DNA of 53,682 nt from Actinomycetota bacterium (lineage in GTDB: Bacteria > Actinomycetota > Actinomycetes > Nanopelagicales > Nanopelagicaceae). Positions 37,632 through 47,727 of this stretch are shown in pieces (positions within the stretch are counted from its first letter, which is position 1; the number at the start of each line of letters is the position of its first letter). Under the pieces are notes generated by a model, which worked only from the letters and a program-made list of their open reading frames with translations, searched no databases and was not told where the DNA came from. The stretch spans positions 1-53,682 of the forward strand of contig RGZI01000002.1 in the NCBI GenBank assembly GCA_010031635.1, read 5' to 3'. The position numbers were made by a program, and so were the translations under genes.

Positions 37632-38279
37632 ATGAAAGCACGCGCGCTATCTTTAACTATGGCATCAGTTTTACTTTTATCAGGATGCGCGCAAAGCAGT
37701 CAAAGATACGCCTCCAATAAAGATGTGGGCGCTTATTTCACTGTTCCAACTGAATGGACAAAAATCAATCAAAAAGTTTTACATAAAGCGGAAATAACCG
37801 GTGCAACTGCTGCTGGCCGAGAAAAAGCCAACTTAGTTCTCTGGCAAGAGGCGTACAGCAAAGTGCCCAATATTCTGCCTAAGGAAATTTTTGGTCTAAT
37901 TCCAACTGAACATCCAATTGCTTTTACCAGAGTTCGGCAATTGACGATAGAGGAAAGCAATGGCGTTTCCTTAAATTCGCTGAGAGATTTAATTATTCCA
38001 GTTACCAAACTTTATGCTGGCGAAAGTTCTGTTGTTACAGATTTTGTTCTTTTAGATGATGAAGAGATAATTGAAAAAGGAGCCCGTGGAGTAAGAACTA
38101 CTTTTTCTTTCACGCCACCAGGTGCGCTAAATGAAACTGTAAAACAAACAGCGTTGATATCAGCAGACCGTAGTACTTTATATTTTTTCATAGTTAGATG
38201 CTCCACTAAATGCTTTAAAGCTAATTCTGATGAGATCAACAAGATTTCTGATTCATTTACGGTAAGGGGCCTCCAGTGA
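37632..38279 (+). CDS. Predicted lipoprotein of unknown function
   Basis: A 215-residue protein with a lipoprotein signal (MASVLLLSGC, Cys19). The mature part opens with AYFTVPTEWTKI, a pattern seen in small PsbP-like or lipoprotein families where a strand pair precedes W-x-K. Two Cys near the C-terminus (RCSTKCFKAN) could form a disulfide. I do not recognise a catalytic motif. It abuts aspS and overlaps the FtsH-like gene by 4 bases (GTGA), so it may act with that membrane protease; this is inferred from position only. Confidence 0.75.
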   Translation: MKARALSLTMASVLLLSGCAQSSQRYASNKDVGAYFTVPTEWTKINQKVLHKAEITGATAAGREKANLVLWQEAYSKVPNILPKEIFGLIPTEHPIAFTRVRQLTIEESNGVSLNSLRDLIIPVTKLYAGESSVVTDFVLLDDEEIIEKGARGVRTTFSFTPPGALNETVKQTALISADRSTLYFFIVRCSTKCFKANSDEINKISDSFTVRGLQ

Positions 38280-40549
38280 GTAATACTGAACAATATACAA
38301 GCAGAATGCGTGATTCTGATCGTAAAGTTCGCATTCATCTAAGTGCTTTTGATAGATTAAAGTTTCTGATCACGCTATCAATTGTTTATTTAACTTTGGC
38401 GTGGGCGTTAATGGCCGACAATCCACTCTTTGGTTTTGGTGACTCGATCAAAGAGGTAGGTAATACCCGCCCTTGGCTTTTTGTTTTAGCTGGTATTGAA
38501 ATTATTAGACAGATCCACTTCTTGATTGCAGAGTTCGTTGCGCCGTATCACAGCGGTTGGCAAAAGTATTTTTCTTTTACGGATCGATTAATACATAAAA
38601 TTAGCGACTGGAATAGGTATCGTTTATCTAGAGCCATCAAAGTTTTGATTTGGATCGCTTTGTTGAGTGTGGTTCTAGGTGCGGTTTATCACGAGCCTCC
38701 AGTGCAGGCGTTATTTCTGGCCCCTAAAGCATTGTGGAGTGCGCTTCCTTTATTAGGTCAATTACTTTTTGCAGTGGTATTTATAGTTATCCAATTTGTG
38801 GCAATGTTTTGGTTTTTATCGCGCGGAGGAATTGATGTTTATTTTCCAGATGATATTAAAACTCGCTTTTCAGATGTCTGGGGACAAGATCATGTCTTAG
38901 CGCGAATCCGCGAAAATCTAATGTTTTTAGAAAAACCAGAAGAGATTGAAAAATACGGTGGTTATGTGCCGGGGGGTATCTTGCTTTGGGGACCTCCAGG
39001 AACTGGAAAAACTTTGATGGCGGAATCCATGGCAGGTGAAAGCGGTAAGCCATTCGTCTTTGTTGATCCAGGCGCATTCAATGCGATGTTTTTCGGTATT
39101 GGAGTAATGAAAGTTAAAGGGCTATTTCGCAAATTACGAAAATTGTCCTTGCGCTATGGGGGAGTCGTAGCATTCTTTGACGAAGCAGACTCTTTAGGTA
39201 ATCGCGGTTTAGCACCTTCTGGCGGCCAAGGAAGATTCACTCCAGATGTATTTGGAAGTTCATGTCATGGCGGCAATTACTTATCTCAAGATGCAGCAAA
39301 TTTAATTACTCGAGAGAAATTTGTAATGGGTGGTGCTGGTGGCGGTGGCGGTGGTGGCGGAATGGGAACTTTGCAGGCGCTGCTTACTGAGTTGTCGGGA
39401 TTGAAAAAACCACGTGGATTCTTTAACCGTATCGTTCGTAGAACTTTAGGCATGCGTCCGAAACAACCTCCTAAGTATCGAATCCTTACGGTTATGGCTA
39501 CAAACATGCCAGAAGCATTGGATGAAGCTTTACTTCGTCCAGGTCGAATTGACCGTATGTACCGTGTTGGTTATCCCAGTAAACCGGGCAGAGTTCGCAC
39601 CTATCAAGGTTACTTAGATAAAGTTTCACACTCTTTAACAGCGGAAGAGATCGATAAATTAGCGACCATCACACCATATGCAACTGGTGCGACTATCAAA
39701 GATACGATCAATGAAGGTCTGATTAATGCGATCAGAAATGGTCGTACCAGCATCACTTGGCTTGACATAATCAAAGCCAAACAATTAAAAGAGCTTGGAC
39801 CTCCAGAAGATGTTGAATATATTGAACGTGAACGACATGCTGTGGCAATACATGAAGCCTGTCATGGAGTTATGGCACATGTAATGCGCAGACATATGAT
39901 GATTGATCTTGCCACTATTGAAAAAGGCTCAGATTATTTGGGAATGGTTGCCAGTATTCCACCCGATGATCAATTCACCAGATGGCGAACGGAGTACGAA
40001 GCAGATATTTTGGTCTCCGTAGCGTCTCTCTCAGGCGAAAGATTATTTTTTGCCGGCGATAATTCTTCAGGAGTTTCGGGCGACCTAGAAAGTGCCACAA
40101 CTATTGCCAGTTTTATGGAAGGTCATTGGGGAATGGGTTCCACCGTTTCATCGCACGCCTCAAATAAGCGATTTGAATTAGGGTCACCGGGTGGAAAAGG
40201 TAAACCTGGTGAGAGCGCGGAAAAGGAACTTCGAAATGCATTATCAGACCGTATCGAAGACAACTTGGCCACTTTGTTGCAGCGCTCAGAAGAGATTTTG
40301 CAGAGCAATAGAAACAAAGTTCTTGCTTTAGCGCATGCGTTAGAAGTGCACCGAACTTTGGCTGGTGATGATGTGGCTGCGGTTATCGATTGTGTAAAGG
40401 GTCCCATTATTGATGGAACTCCCTATGCAGATACAAGAGTTATCGCAGCGCTGGAGGAGTATCACACCGCTGCTGTCGTGGCACACAAAAATCACAGCAC
40501 CCCAAATCTTCCCTTAACGGATATTTCTTCTTTGATAACAACGATCTGA
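38276..40549 (+). CDS. FtsH-like membrane AAA+ metalloprotease
   Basis: This 757-residue protein has three to four N-terminal membrane helices (to about residue 185). An AAA module follows with Walker A GPPGTGKTLMAES (near 238), Walker B FFDEADSLG (near 300), and the second region of homology ending RPGRIDRMYRVGYP. A C-terminal M41-like peptidase has HEACH near residue 526 (intact H-E-x-x-H) and a candidate third ligand Asp in GVSGDLESATTIA. Unlike standard FtsH, a glycine run (residues about 352-361) and other inserted residues lie between Walker B and sensor 1. It would degrade membrane or misfolded proteins. Start is GTG, overlapping the lipoprotein stop. Confidence 0.82.
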   Translation: MSNTEQYTSRMRDSDRKVRIHLSAFDRLKFLITLSIVYLTLAWALMADNPLFGFGDSIKEVGNTRPWLFVLAGIEIIRQIHFLIAEFVAPYHSGWQKYFSFTDRLIHKISDWNRYRLSRAIKVLIWIALLSVVLGAVYHEPPVQALFLAPKALWSALPLLGQLLFAVVFIVIQFVAMFWFLSRGGIDVYFPDDIKTRFSDVWGQDHVLARIRENLMFLEKPEEIEKYGGYVPGGILLWGPPGTGKTLMAESMAGESGKPFVFVDPGAFNAMFFGIGVMKVKGLFRKLRKLSLRYGGVVAFFDEADSLGNRGLAPSGGQGRFTPDVFGSSCHGGNYLSQDAANLITREKFVMGGAGGGGGGGGMGTLQALLTELSGLKKPRGFFNRIVRRTLGMRPKQPPKYRILTVMATNMPEALDEALLRPGRIDRMYRVGYPSKPGRVRTYQGYLDKVSHSLTAEEIDKLATITPYATGATIKDTINEGLINAIRNGRTSITWLDIIKAKQLKELGPPEDVEYIERERHAVAIHEACHGVMAHVMRRHMMIDLATIEKGSDYLGMVASIPPDDQFTRWRTEYEADILVSVASLSGERLFFAGDNSSGVSGDLESATTIASFMEGHWGMGSTVSSHASNKRFELGSPGGKGKPGESAEKELRNALSDRIEDNLATLLQRSEEILQSNRNKVLALAHALEVHRTLAGDDVAAVIDCVKGPIIDGTPYADTRVIAALEEYHTAAVVAHKNHSTPNLPLTDISSLITTI

Positions 40550-40560
40550 TAATTACTTAC

Positions 40561-41689
40561 ATGGAGTTGTTTACTTTTGACACAGAAGGTGGGGAGTTAT
40601 CTTCCTCTGAAGGTGGTGAAATCTCAGAAAACGCACCGCTTGCAGCACGGTTACGCCCAGATAATCTTTCTGAGGTCTTAGGACAAGATCATTTGATTAG
40701 TGAAGGAACGCCGCTGCGAAGGTTGTTAGATGGATTGCCAGGTGCGCCGCCATCAATTATTTTATATGGACCCCCAGGTGTAGGTAAAACCTCGCTAGCT
40801 TTGTTGTTATCAAAGGGGCGCAGATTTCGGCAACTCTCAGCAGTAAATGCCGGCGTTAAAGATGTTCGCGAAGAGATTGAATCGGCAAGATTTCAATTAG
40901 CTCATAAAGGGATACAAACTTTACTTTTTATTGATGAAGTTCATCGGTTTAACAAAGCACAACAAGATGCCTTGCTGCCAGCGGTTGAGGATAAATTAAT
41001 TACTTTAGTTGCCGCAACAACTGAAAATCCAGCATTCTCAATAATCTCACCATTGTTATCGCGTTCATTAGTTTTGACTTTAAATGCTTTAAGTGAAGAG
41101 TCCGCTGAGAAATTAATTGAGCGAGCATTGTTGGATCCAAAAGGATTAAATAATAAAATTGAAATTGATCAAGATGCTAAATCTGAGTTGATAAAAATTT
41201 CTAATGGCGATGGCAGAAGAATTTTAACTTACTTAGAAGCTGCAGCTGGTGCCAGTCAAGATAGTGGTGTAATAACAGTTGATAATCTAGCAAAAGCAGT
41301 TTCTCAGGCCATAGTTTTATACAATATAGATCAACATTACGATGTAATAAGTGCATATATAAAAAGCATGCGCGGCTCTGATGTTGATGCAGCATTACAT
41401 TATTTGGCACGCATGATTGAAGCAGGGGAAGATCCAAGATATATGGCCCGGAGATTGATGATCTTTGCAAGTGAAGATATTGGGATGACTTCGCGATGGG
41501 GCCACACCATTCGGTGCCAGCGGGGATTACCGGTATCCTCATGACTATCCAGAGGGAGTAGTTGCGGCCCAATACGCTCCAGATCCGTTGGTCGGGAAGC
41601 AGTATTACCGTCCAACTCTTCACGGAGCTGAAGCCAGAGTGGCAAAAGCTTTGGAACGGATACGCGAGATTTTGGGGGGATCAAAATGA
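40561..41689 (+). pseudogene. rarA: Replication-associated recombination protein A (RarA/MgsA) with internal deletion and frameshift
   Basis: The N-terminal 309 residues are normal RarA: Walker A GPPGVGKTS, Walker B LFIDEVHRFNKAQQDALLP, sensor ATTENPAFSI, and the C-terminal-domain entry ARRLMIFASEDIGM. Immediately after that Met the sequence jumps, in the +1 frame, to LRDG...GDYRYPHDYPEG and on to the family's C-terminal end (QYYRP...EARVAKALERI), with a stop at 41687-41689. About 65-70 residues that should lie between are missing. The unshifted frame instead ends with 18 unrelated residues at 41544. The final stop still overlaps the next ATG. Either a real inactivating deletion at about 41488 or an assembly error. 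Confidence 0.82.
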
Positions 41690-42030
41690 GTGCAGGCGGA
41701 ATTGCAGCAATTATCGCTGCCTCATCACTTGCTGTTGTAGCAGTAGCTATCGCTTATGCAGTTATTAGATTTGGAAAAGTTTTAGATGAAGCTGGCGTTG
41801 CGATTAAAAATGTCAGCCAAGAAACGGTTCCATTGCTTGAAGAGGTCACCACGACTGTAAATCTCACCAATAAGCAGTTTGAACGAATTGATAACATCAC
41901 CAAAAGCGCAGAAGGTTTTACTACAAGATTGACCGCCGCCGCTGATTCGATTCTTTCCCGTGGTCCGGCCGCCAAAATGGCTGCTGTTGCATGGGGGATT
42001 GCAAAAGCAAGAAATAAAAATCGCGATTAA
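41686..42030 (+). CDS. DUF948 membrane-anchored protein
   Basis: A 114-residue protein with an N-terminal membrane helix (residues 5-27) followed by an amphipathic helix carrying the pattern ETVPLLEEVTTTVNLTNKQFERID, typical of DUF948 proteins. The function is unknown. The position between rarA and alaS is conserved in actinobacteria. The ATG overlaps the rarA stop of the shifted frame, which supports that frame as the ancestral rarA end. Confidence 0.85.
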   Translation: MSAGGIAAIIAASSLAVVAVAIAYAVIRFGKVLDEAGVAIKNVSQETVPLLEEVTTTVNLTNKQFERIDNITKSAEGFTTRLTAAADSILSRGPAAKMAAVAWGIAKARNKNRD

Positions 42031-42055
42031 TTTTCATTAGTAGAACGGATTTGGT

Positions 42056-44737
42056 GTGGATTCAGCGGAGATACGTAAACGATGGCTTGACTTCTTTGAA
42101 AAAGACAACCACGCTGGCTTAACTCACACTGTAGTTCCTTCAGCCTCATTGATCGCTGATGATCCAAATTTACTTCTAGTTAATGCCGGCATGGTGCCTT
42201 TCAAACCATATTTTTTGGGAGAAATTCCGGCACCATACAAGAGAGCGACATCAGTTCAAAAATGTGTGCGAACTTTAGATATTGATGAAGTTGGTAAAAC
42301 AACCAGACATGCATCATTTTTTCAAATGTGTGGAAACTTTTCTTTTGGTGATTACTTCAAGGAGGGCGCAATCACCTTAGCTTGGGAGTTGTTAACCCGT
42401 TCTCAATCTGATGGCGGATATGGATTTGATCCAGAACGATTGTGGGTAACGGTTTATCTTGACGATGATGAAGCAGCAGATATTTGGCACAAAAAGATTG
42501 GCGTACCAAAAGAACGGATTCAACGTCGAGATATGGATGACAATTTTTGGTCCATGGGAGTTCCCGGGCCGTGCGGTCCGTGTTCGGAGATTTACTTTGA
42601 TCGTGGTCCAGAGCATGGCGCCGAAGGTGGCCCAATTGCTGATGAAAATCGGTACATGGAGATCTGGAATTTGGTCTTTATGCAATCAGAGCGCGGCATT
42701 GGAAATGGAAAATCAGATTTTCAAATCTTGGGAGAGTTACCGAAGAAAAGTATTGATACCGGTTTAGGTTTAGAAAGAACTGCGGCTTTGCTGCAAGGCG
42801 TGGAAAATATCTACGAAATAGATACAACTAGATTAATTTTGGATAAAGCCAGCGCATTAGCAAATGTTAAATATGGCAAATCAATTGGATCAGATGTTTC
42901 CCTCCGTGTTATTGCCGATCATGCACGGACTGCAGCGATGTTGATTGGTGATGGCGTAACTCCAGGTAATGAAGGTCGTGGTTATGTACTTCGCAGAATG
43001 ATGCGTCGAACTATTCGTAACATGAGATTACTTGGTTCCGGAGACCCAACCACCCATGAGTTGATTACAACTGCTATCGCAGCGATGTCTCCGCAATATC
43101 CGGAGTTACACACCGATAAAGCACGCATCCTAGAAATTGCAGTGGGAGAAGAAAGCGCATTTTTACAAACCTTAAAATCAGGTACTTTAATTTTTGATTC
43201 AGCAGCAGGCGCCACTAAAAAAAGTGGGGCCAAATCATTATCCGGCTCAGATGCTTTCAAATTGCATGACACTTATGGATTTCCCTACGACTTAACTTTA
43301 GAGATGGCTTCAGAACAAGGATTGACCGTCGATGAGGATGCCTTCCGTAAATTAATGAAAGAACAACGCGATCGGGCGAAAGCAGATGCGCGCGCTAAGA
43401 AATCTGGCCATGCTGATCTTTCGATTTACCGAGCCGCGCTAGATCAATCTGGAGTAACAGAGTTCACTGGTTATACCCAAACAAAGAGTGAATCAAAGAT
43501 TAAGTATTTGCTAGTTGATGGAGTTCCTGTTGCCGCGGCTAAAGCCGGGGATGAAATTGAAATTATGTTAGACCGAACTCCTTTTTATGCCGAAGGCGGT
43601 GGACAACTCGCTGATAGTGGTTTCATCCGCACTGCAAATGGAGCGTTGATTGAAATTGATGATGTACAAACACCTATACCGAATCTATTTTTACACAGAG
43701 GAAAAGTTGTAAGTGGTGAAGCACTGGTAAGTGAGAGTGGATTTGCGGAGATCGATATTGATCGTCGGGCCGGAATTTCGCGTGCGCACACTGCAACTCA
43801 TATGGTTCATAAAGCATTCCGCGAAGCATTAGGTGAAACTGCGACACAAGCAGGTTCGGAAAATGCACCAGGACGTTTTAGATTTGATTTTTCTGCGGTA
43901 GGTGCGGTCTCGGAAGCGACCATGAGCGAAGTTGAAGATCGGGTTAACACTTTGTTGGTAACCGATCTAGAAATTACCGCAGAGATAATGAGTCAAGATG
44001 AGGCAAAAGCTATTGGAGCGATGGCCTTATTTGGTGAAAAATATGGTTCAGAGGTTCGCGTCGTTTCAGTAGGTGATTGGGCTAAAGAACTGTGTGGCGG
44101 TACCCATGTCTCTCGCTCGAGCCAACTTGGAGTTGTTAAATTATTGGGTGAGTCATCAATTGGCGCAGGAGTCCGCAGAGTAGAGGCTCTTGTCGGTGTA
44201 GATGCATATCGCTTCTATGCAAGAGAACATGTCATTCTAAATATCGTTGGTGATATGGTGAAATCAACGAGATCCGAAGAGTTGCCGGAGCGAATAAGTG
44301 CACTGCTAGATAAGGTCAAAAATATCGAACGTGAAATTTCTGGGGCGAAAAGCAAAGAAGCTTTGGCTTTAGTTAAGCCGCTTGCAGAGAAGGCAGAGCA
44401 GATTGGCAATAATAAAGTGCTCTTAGCTCAACTTTCCGATGGAGTTTCTGGAGATGATTTACGAACAGTCGCTCTTGAGATTAGGAATTTATTGGGTGCC
44501 GGGGCTGTAGTAGTGCTACTTAGTAACAATGAAGATAAACCAGTTTTAGTGGTGGCTTGCGATGAGAGTGCTCGGAAATCTGGTTTGAAAGCCGGTGAAT
44601 TAGTGCGCACTGGTGCTAAAGCATTGGGTGGTGGCGGCGGCGGAAAAGATGATTTTGCGCAAGGTGGCGGCATCGATACATCTGCGGTTCAAAACGCGCT
44701 GAAATCAATCAAAGATCAGATACTTGCTCTTAAATAG
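42056..44737 (+). CDS. alaS: Alanyl-tRNA synthetase
   Basis: Charges tRNA-Ala. The 893-residue chain has the full set: catalytic domain ([44 protein letters not shown]), editing domain with zinc ligands in [15 protein letters not shown] and [15 protein letters not shown], and a C-terminal DHHA1 domain ending with Gly-rich [16 protein letters not shown]. Start is GTG at 42056. ruvX follows after 19 bases, beginning the alaS-ruvX-mltG-aroE run found across actinobacteria. Confidence 0.97.
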   Translation: MDSAEIRKRWLDFFEKDNHAGLTHTVVPSASLIADDPNLLLVNAGMVPFKPYFLGEIPAPYKRATSVQKCVRTLDIDEVGKTTRHASFFQMCGNFSFGDYFKEGAITLAWELLTRSQSDGGYGFDPERLWVTVYLDDDEAADIWHKKIGVPKERIQRRDMDDNFWSMGVPGPCGPCSEIYFDRGPEHGAEGGPIADENRYMEIWNLVFMQSERGIGNGKSDFQILGELPKKSIDTGLGLERTAALLQGVENIYEIDTTRLILDKASALANVKYGKSIGSDVSLRVIADHARTAAMLIGDGVTPGNEGRGYVLRRMMRRTIRNMRLLGSGDPTTHELITTAIAAMSPQYPELHTDKARILEIAVGEESAFLQTLKSGTLIFDSAAGATKKSGAKSLSGSDAFKLHDTYGFPYDLTLEMASEQGLTVDEDAFRKLMKEQRDRAKADARAKKSGHADLSIYRAALDQSGVTEFTGYTQTKSESKIKYLLVDGVPVAAAKAGDEIEIMLDRTPFYAEGGGQLADSGFIRTANGALIEIDDVQTPIPNLFLHRGKVVSGEALVSESGFAEIDIDRRAGISRAHTATHMVHKAFREALGETATQAGSENAPGRFRFDFSAVGAVSEATMSEVEDRVNTLLVTDLEITAEIMSQDEAKAIGAMALFGEKYGSEVRVVSVGDWAKELCGGTHVSRSSQLGVVKLLGESSIGAGVRRVEALVGVDAYRFYAREHVILNIVGDMVKSTRSEELPERISALLDKVKNIEREISGAKSKEALALVKPLAEKAEQIGNNKVLLAQLSDGVSGDDLRTVALEIRNLLGAGAVVVLLSNNEDKPVLVVACDESARKSGLKAGELVRTGAKALGGGGGGKDDFAQGGGIDTSAVQNALKSIKDQILALK

Positions 44738-44756
44738 CGTCAAGTAAGATTAGAAG

Positions 44757-45173
44757 ATGAAAAAGGGGCGAAAGTTAGGCCTTGATTATGGAAGCACCAG
44801 GATTGGCTTAGCAATTTGTGATCCTGACGGGATATTGGCAACGCCTTTTTCAACTTTACCTTCGGGGCCAGGCTTAATTGAAGAAATTAGTTCAATCTGT
44901 AAATCAGAGGAGATAGTTGCCATTGTTGTGGGCTTGCCTAGATCTTTAAATGGCGAAATCAGTCATGCTGCAAATTTAGTAAATGATTTTGTAGCGCAAT
45001 TAACTGCGCACCTTCCCGATCTGCCAATTCTTACCTTTGATGAACGGTTTACGACGACTTTAGCGAATCAAGCTTTAAGGGCTAGCGGTAGAAGTGCAAA
45101 AGAGGGTAGAGCAGTGATTGATCAAGTTGCTGCAGTAAATATCTTGCAAAGTTACCTTGATGCGAATGGCTGA
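44757..45173 (+). CDS. ruvX: Putative pre-16S rRNA nuclease (YqgF/RuvX)
   Basis: Small RNase H-fold protein (138 residues) of the YqgF family, implicated in 16S rRNA 5'-end maturation. It has the opening LDYGSTRIGLAICDP with the first Asp, VVGLPRSLNGEISHAA, and DERFTTTLANQAL with further acidic residues, then DQVAAVNILQSYLD. It overlaps the start of mltG by 14 bases. Confidence 0.92.
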   Translation: MKKGRKLGLDYGSTRIGLAICDPDGILATPFSTLPSGPGLIEEISSICKSEEIVAIVVGLPRSLNGEISHAANLVNDFVAQLTAHLPDLPILTFDERFTTTLANQALRASGRSAKEGRAVIDQVAAVNILQSYLDANG

Positions 45174-46239
45174 TCTGGTGGAAGATGATTTACTTGTTCC
45201 AAAAAAATCTGTCAATCTGAAAGCAATTCTTTCTATAGTAATTGTTTTAATTATTTTGATTTTCGGGGTAGTGTTTTGGAATCAAACTCATCCGGATTTG
45301 GATTACCTAGCGAGCACTGCTGGGCCAGAAATTGAAGTAAATATTCCAGCAGGAAGTTCGGGTGTCGAAATTGGTCGAATCTTGGCCAAGGCAGGTGTAG
45401 TAAAAACCTCTTTGATTTTTTTCAGGGCAGCGACTGGCGATGAAAGGGCGGGGAGCATCTCTGCCGGCTTGTATCTACTTAACACTCATTTATCAGCTAA
45501 AGAAGCAATTGCTCAATTACTGGATAAGAAACGGCTGCAAGGTAAATTTCTAATTGTAGAAGGTGCCAGGATAAGTGAGGTCCGAAAAAATTTAATTAAT
45601 GAGGGATTCGACGCTGATCAAGTTGATCAAGCTTTTACAGATTTAAAACTTCCTAGTGAATTTAATATTGGCAATGCGGAGGGAATGTTGTTTCCAGCAA
45701 ATTATACGATTTTGCCAGGAGGAGATCCAGGAACTTTGCTTCAAAGTGCGATCAATAGATTTGCCCAAGAGTTAGAAAAGTTACAATTTTATGGTGCCGC
45801 TAAAAATCGAGATCTGACACCATTAGAACTTTTAATTATTGCGTCCATCGTTCAGGGTGAAGGTTTCAATCAGGAGGATTTCGGCAAGATTGCTACTGTT
45901 ATTTACAATCGGTTAAAAATCGGAATGGCGTTGCAGATGGATTCCACTTTGATGTATGTGAATCAGAGTAGAGGTGAGATTCGGGTGAGTAATCAAGAAC
46001 TCAAATCATCTTCAAAGTACAACACCTACAAGTACAAAGGTTTACCTCCTGGGCCGATCGGATCTCCAGGGAGCGCTGCGCTTACGGCAACGATCACCCC
46101 TGCCCCCGGGAGTTGGCTCTACTTTGTTACCGTTGCACCTGGGGATACTAGATTTACCGATAAATATTCGGAGTTCCTAAAATTTAAAGCTGAGTTTATC
46201 CGTAATTACAAAGCCGGTTTATTTAAGGGGAGTAAGTGA
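45160..46239 (+). CDS. mltG: Endolytic murein transglycosylase MltG (YceG-like)
   Basis: Membrane-anchored enzyme thought to end peptidoglycan strand growth. It has a short cytoplasmic N-terminus, one membrane helix (residues about 20-42), then an external LysM-like subdomain (VNIPAGSSGVEIGRIL) and the YceG catalytic domain. The family's active-site Glu region is IIASIVQGEG, followed by NRLKIGMALQMDSTLMY and YNTYKYKGLPPGPIGSPG. ATG 45160 is chosen, with ATG 45166 possible. It overlaps aroE by 4 bases (GTGA). Confidence 0.93.
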   Translation: MRMADLVEDDLLVPKKSVNLKAILSIVIVLIILIFGVVFWNQTHPDLDYLASTAGPEIEVNIPAGSSGVEIGRILAKAGVVKTSLIFFRAATGDERAGSISAGLYLLNTHLSAKEAIAQLLDKKRLQGKFLIVEGARISEVRKNLINEGFDADQVDQAFTDLKLPSEFNIGNAEGMLFPANYTILPGGDPGTLLQSAINRFAQELEKLQFYGAAKNRDLTPLELLIIASIVQGEGFNQEDFGKIATVIYNRLKIGMALQMDSTLMYVNQSRGEIRVSNQELKSSSKYNTYKYKGLPPGPIGSPGSAALTATITPAPGSWLYFVTVAPGDTRFTDKYSEFLKFKAEFIRNYKAGLFKGSK

Positions 46240-47045
46240 TTCAAGCCGCGGTACTTGGTCATCCAGTCGGGCATTCACTTTCGCCTACTTTGCACAAATG
46301 TGCATATGAAGTATTGGGTTGGGATTGGGATTACACCGCGATTGAAGTAAAAAGCGGTGATCTGGCGCAATTCATTGCAGCTAACCGAAGGATTTTCAGG
46401 GGTCTGTCATTAACTATGCCGTTAAAAGAGGAAGCATTGATGATTGCTGACTCGCTTGATCCATTAGTTAAAAGAATTAATGCAGCCAATACTTTAATTT
46501 TCGAAGATCATGAAATTAGTGCATATTCAACTGATGTCTCTGGATTTGCTCAAGCGTTAGCTAAGGCTGAAGTCGTTATTCCAAATGAGATCACAATTTT
46601 AGGTGGCGGAGCGACTGCGCGTTCAGCGATTGCTGCCCTAGATATTCGCGGTAGAACTATTACGGTTTACAGTCGTAGCGCATCAAGAGCTGCGCAATTA
46701 ATTAACAGTGCTATTTCGGCGACAGTAGAAGTTAAAGATTGGAGTGAGGCGCAATCTGGATTATCGGCAAATCTAATTATCGCAACTACGCCATCCGGAG
46801 CAACTGATCATTTATTTCCTACCCAAACCAGCGGAACTCTATTTGAATCTCTTTATTCACCATGGCCAACCAAATTATTAGGGCGCTGGAAAGATGCAGG
46901 TGAAAAATACATTGATGGGTTAGATCTACTTGTTGAACAGGGAATAGGCCAGATTGAGTTAATGGCTTATGAACCGTTAACTTTAGATTTACGCTCACTA
47001 GCAGTAACCATGCGGGCCGCAGGATTACAGAAGTTAGGCCTTTGA
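46236..47045 (+). CDS. aroE: Shikimate dehydrogenase
   Basis: NADP-linked reduction of 3-dehydroshikimate to shikimate. It opens with AVLGHPVGHSLSPTLHKCAY (substrate Ser residues), has the catalytic Lys in LTMPLKEEA, the NADP loop as LGGGATARSAIAAL, and the C-terminal EQGIGQIELM, where the family usually has GxxQ. Length is 269. It is co-translated with mltG and belongs with the aroC-aroK-aroB-aroQ cluster downstream, separated by a prepilin-peptidase gene. Confidence 0.93.
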   Translation: MIQAAVLGHPVGHSLSPTLHKCAYEVLGWDWDYTAIEVKSGDLAQFIAANRRIFRGLSLTMPLKEEALMIADSLDPLVKRINAANTLIFEDHEISAYSTDVSGFAQALAKAEVVIPNEITILGGGATARSAIAALDIRGRTITVYSRSASRAAQLINSAISATVEVKDWSEAQSGLSANLIIATTPSGATDHLFPTQTSGTLFESLYSPWPTKLLGRWKDAGEKYIDGLDLLVEQGIGQIELMAYEPLTLDLRSLAVTMRAAGLQKLGL

Positions 47046-47101
47046 TTAACTTTTAAGAGTTGCACTTTTGATCGCAAATTCTTTTGCCTTATTTTTTGTC
47101 G

Positions 47102-47707
47102 ATGGAGATATTCGCTTTAGTAATCTTTTACATTTTGGGTTACTTAATCCATCTCTTTCTTTGTCGCAGATTTAACACTGACCCGCAAAAAATCAAAACC
47201 TCTCTTTTCTATCTCTTTATTTCCCTGATTTCCGGCGGAGCACTTTCACAAAATCTGAATTTAGCTGCGTTCCCATTATTAATCCTAGGTTGGTCAATAA
47301 TTTTGATTGATCACAAATTCCATCGGATACCAAATTTCATCACCGGATATTTATCGCTCTTACTGGTGGTAATCCAACTTTTTCAGCATCAGTTTTTTGA
47401 TTCGATCACAGGAGGAGTTGAATTCATTTTGTTCTTTGGGGTATTAACTATTATTTCTAGAGGCGGCATTGGGATGGGTGATGTAAAACTCGCTGGCCTG
47501 ATTGGTTTAGTAATCGGTCGGGTCAGTTTTCTGGAATTAATCAATTTCTCCCTATTGGCCGCATTGGCCGCGATTTTGGGCCTACTTTCAACTCTAGGCA
47601 AATCTCGACTAAAGCACTTCCAGGGTGGGATTGCATTTGCGGCACCGATGCTTGCGGCTGCTGTCTGGTTCTGGCCGATCTCGCCGATGTTGCACATGAA
47701 AGGGTAA
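47102..47707 (+). CDS. A24 family prepilin peptidase-like membrane protein
   Basis: A multi-helix membrane protein with the two catalytic Asp of type IV prepilin peptidases: [10 protein letters not shown] near residue 72 and GMGDVKLAG near residue 130. It has the A24 core of about six helices without the N-terminal zinc or methylase domain, like archaeal FlaK or TadV-type enzymes. It would cleave leader peptides of pilins or pseudopilins; none is encoded nearby. ATG 47102 is chosen because the earlier TTG 47084 gives a less hydrophobic start, but neither has a strong ribosome site. Confidence 0.85.
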   Translation: MEIFALVIFYILGYLIHLFLCRRFNTDPQKIKTSLFYLFISLISGGALSQNLNLAAFPLLILGWSIILIDHKFHRIPNFITGYLSLLLVVIQLFQHQFFDSITGGVEFILFFGVLTIISRGGIGMGDVKLAGLIGLVIGRVSFLELINFSLLAALAAILGLLSTLGKSRLKHFQGGIAFAAPMLAAAVWFWPISPMLHMKG

Positions 47708-47727
47708 GTATCTGCGAGAATTGCACC

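Noticed and set aside
39330-39365. GGTGGC-rich tract in the FtsH-like gene as a regulatory repeat
   Set aside because: It stays in frame and encodes a glycine run, so it is treated as protein low complexity.
47047-47095. Near-palindrome AACTTTTAAGAGTT followed by T-rich sequence after aroE
   Set aside because: The arms are short and mismatched and the T run is too distant to support a terminator.
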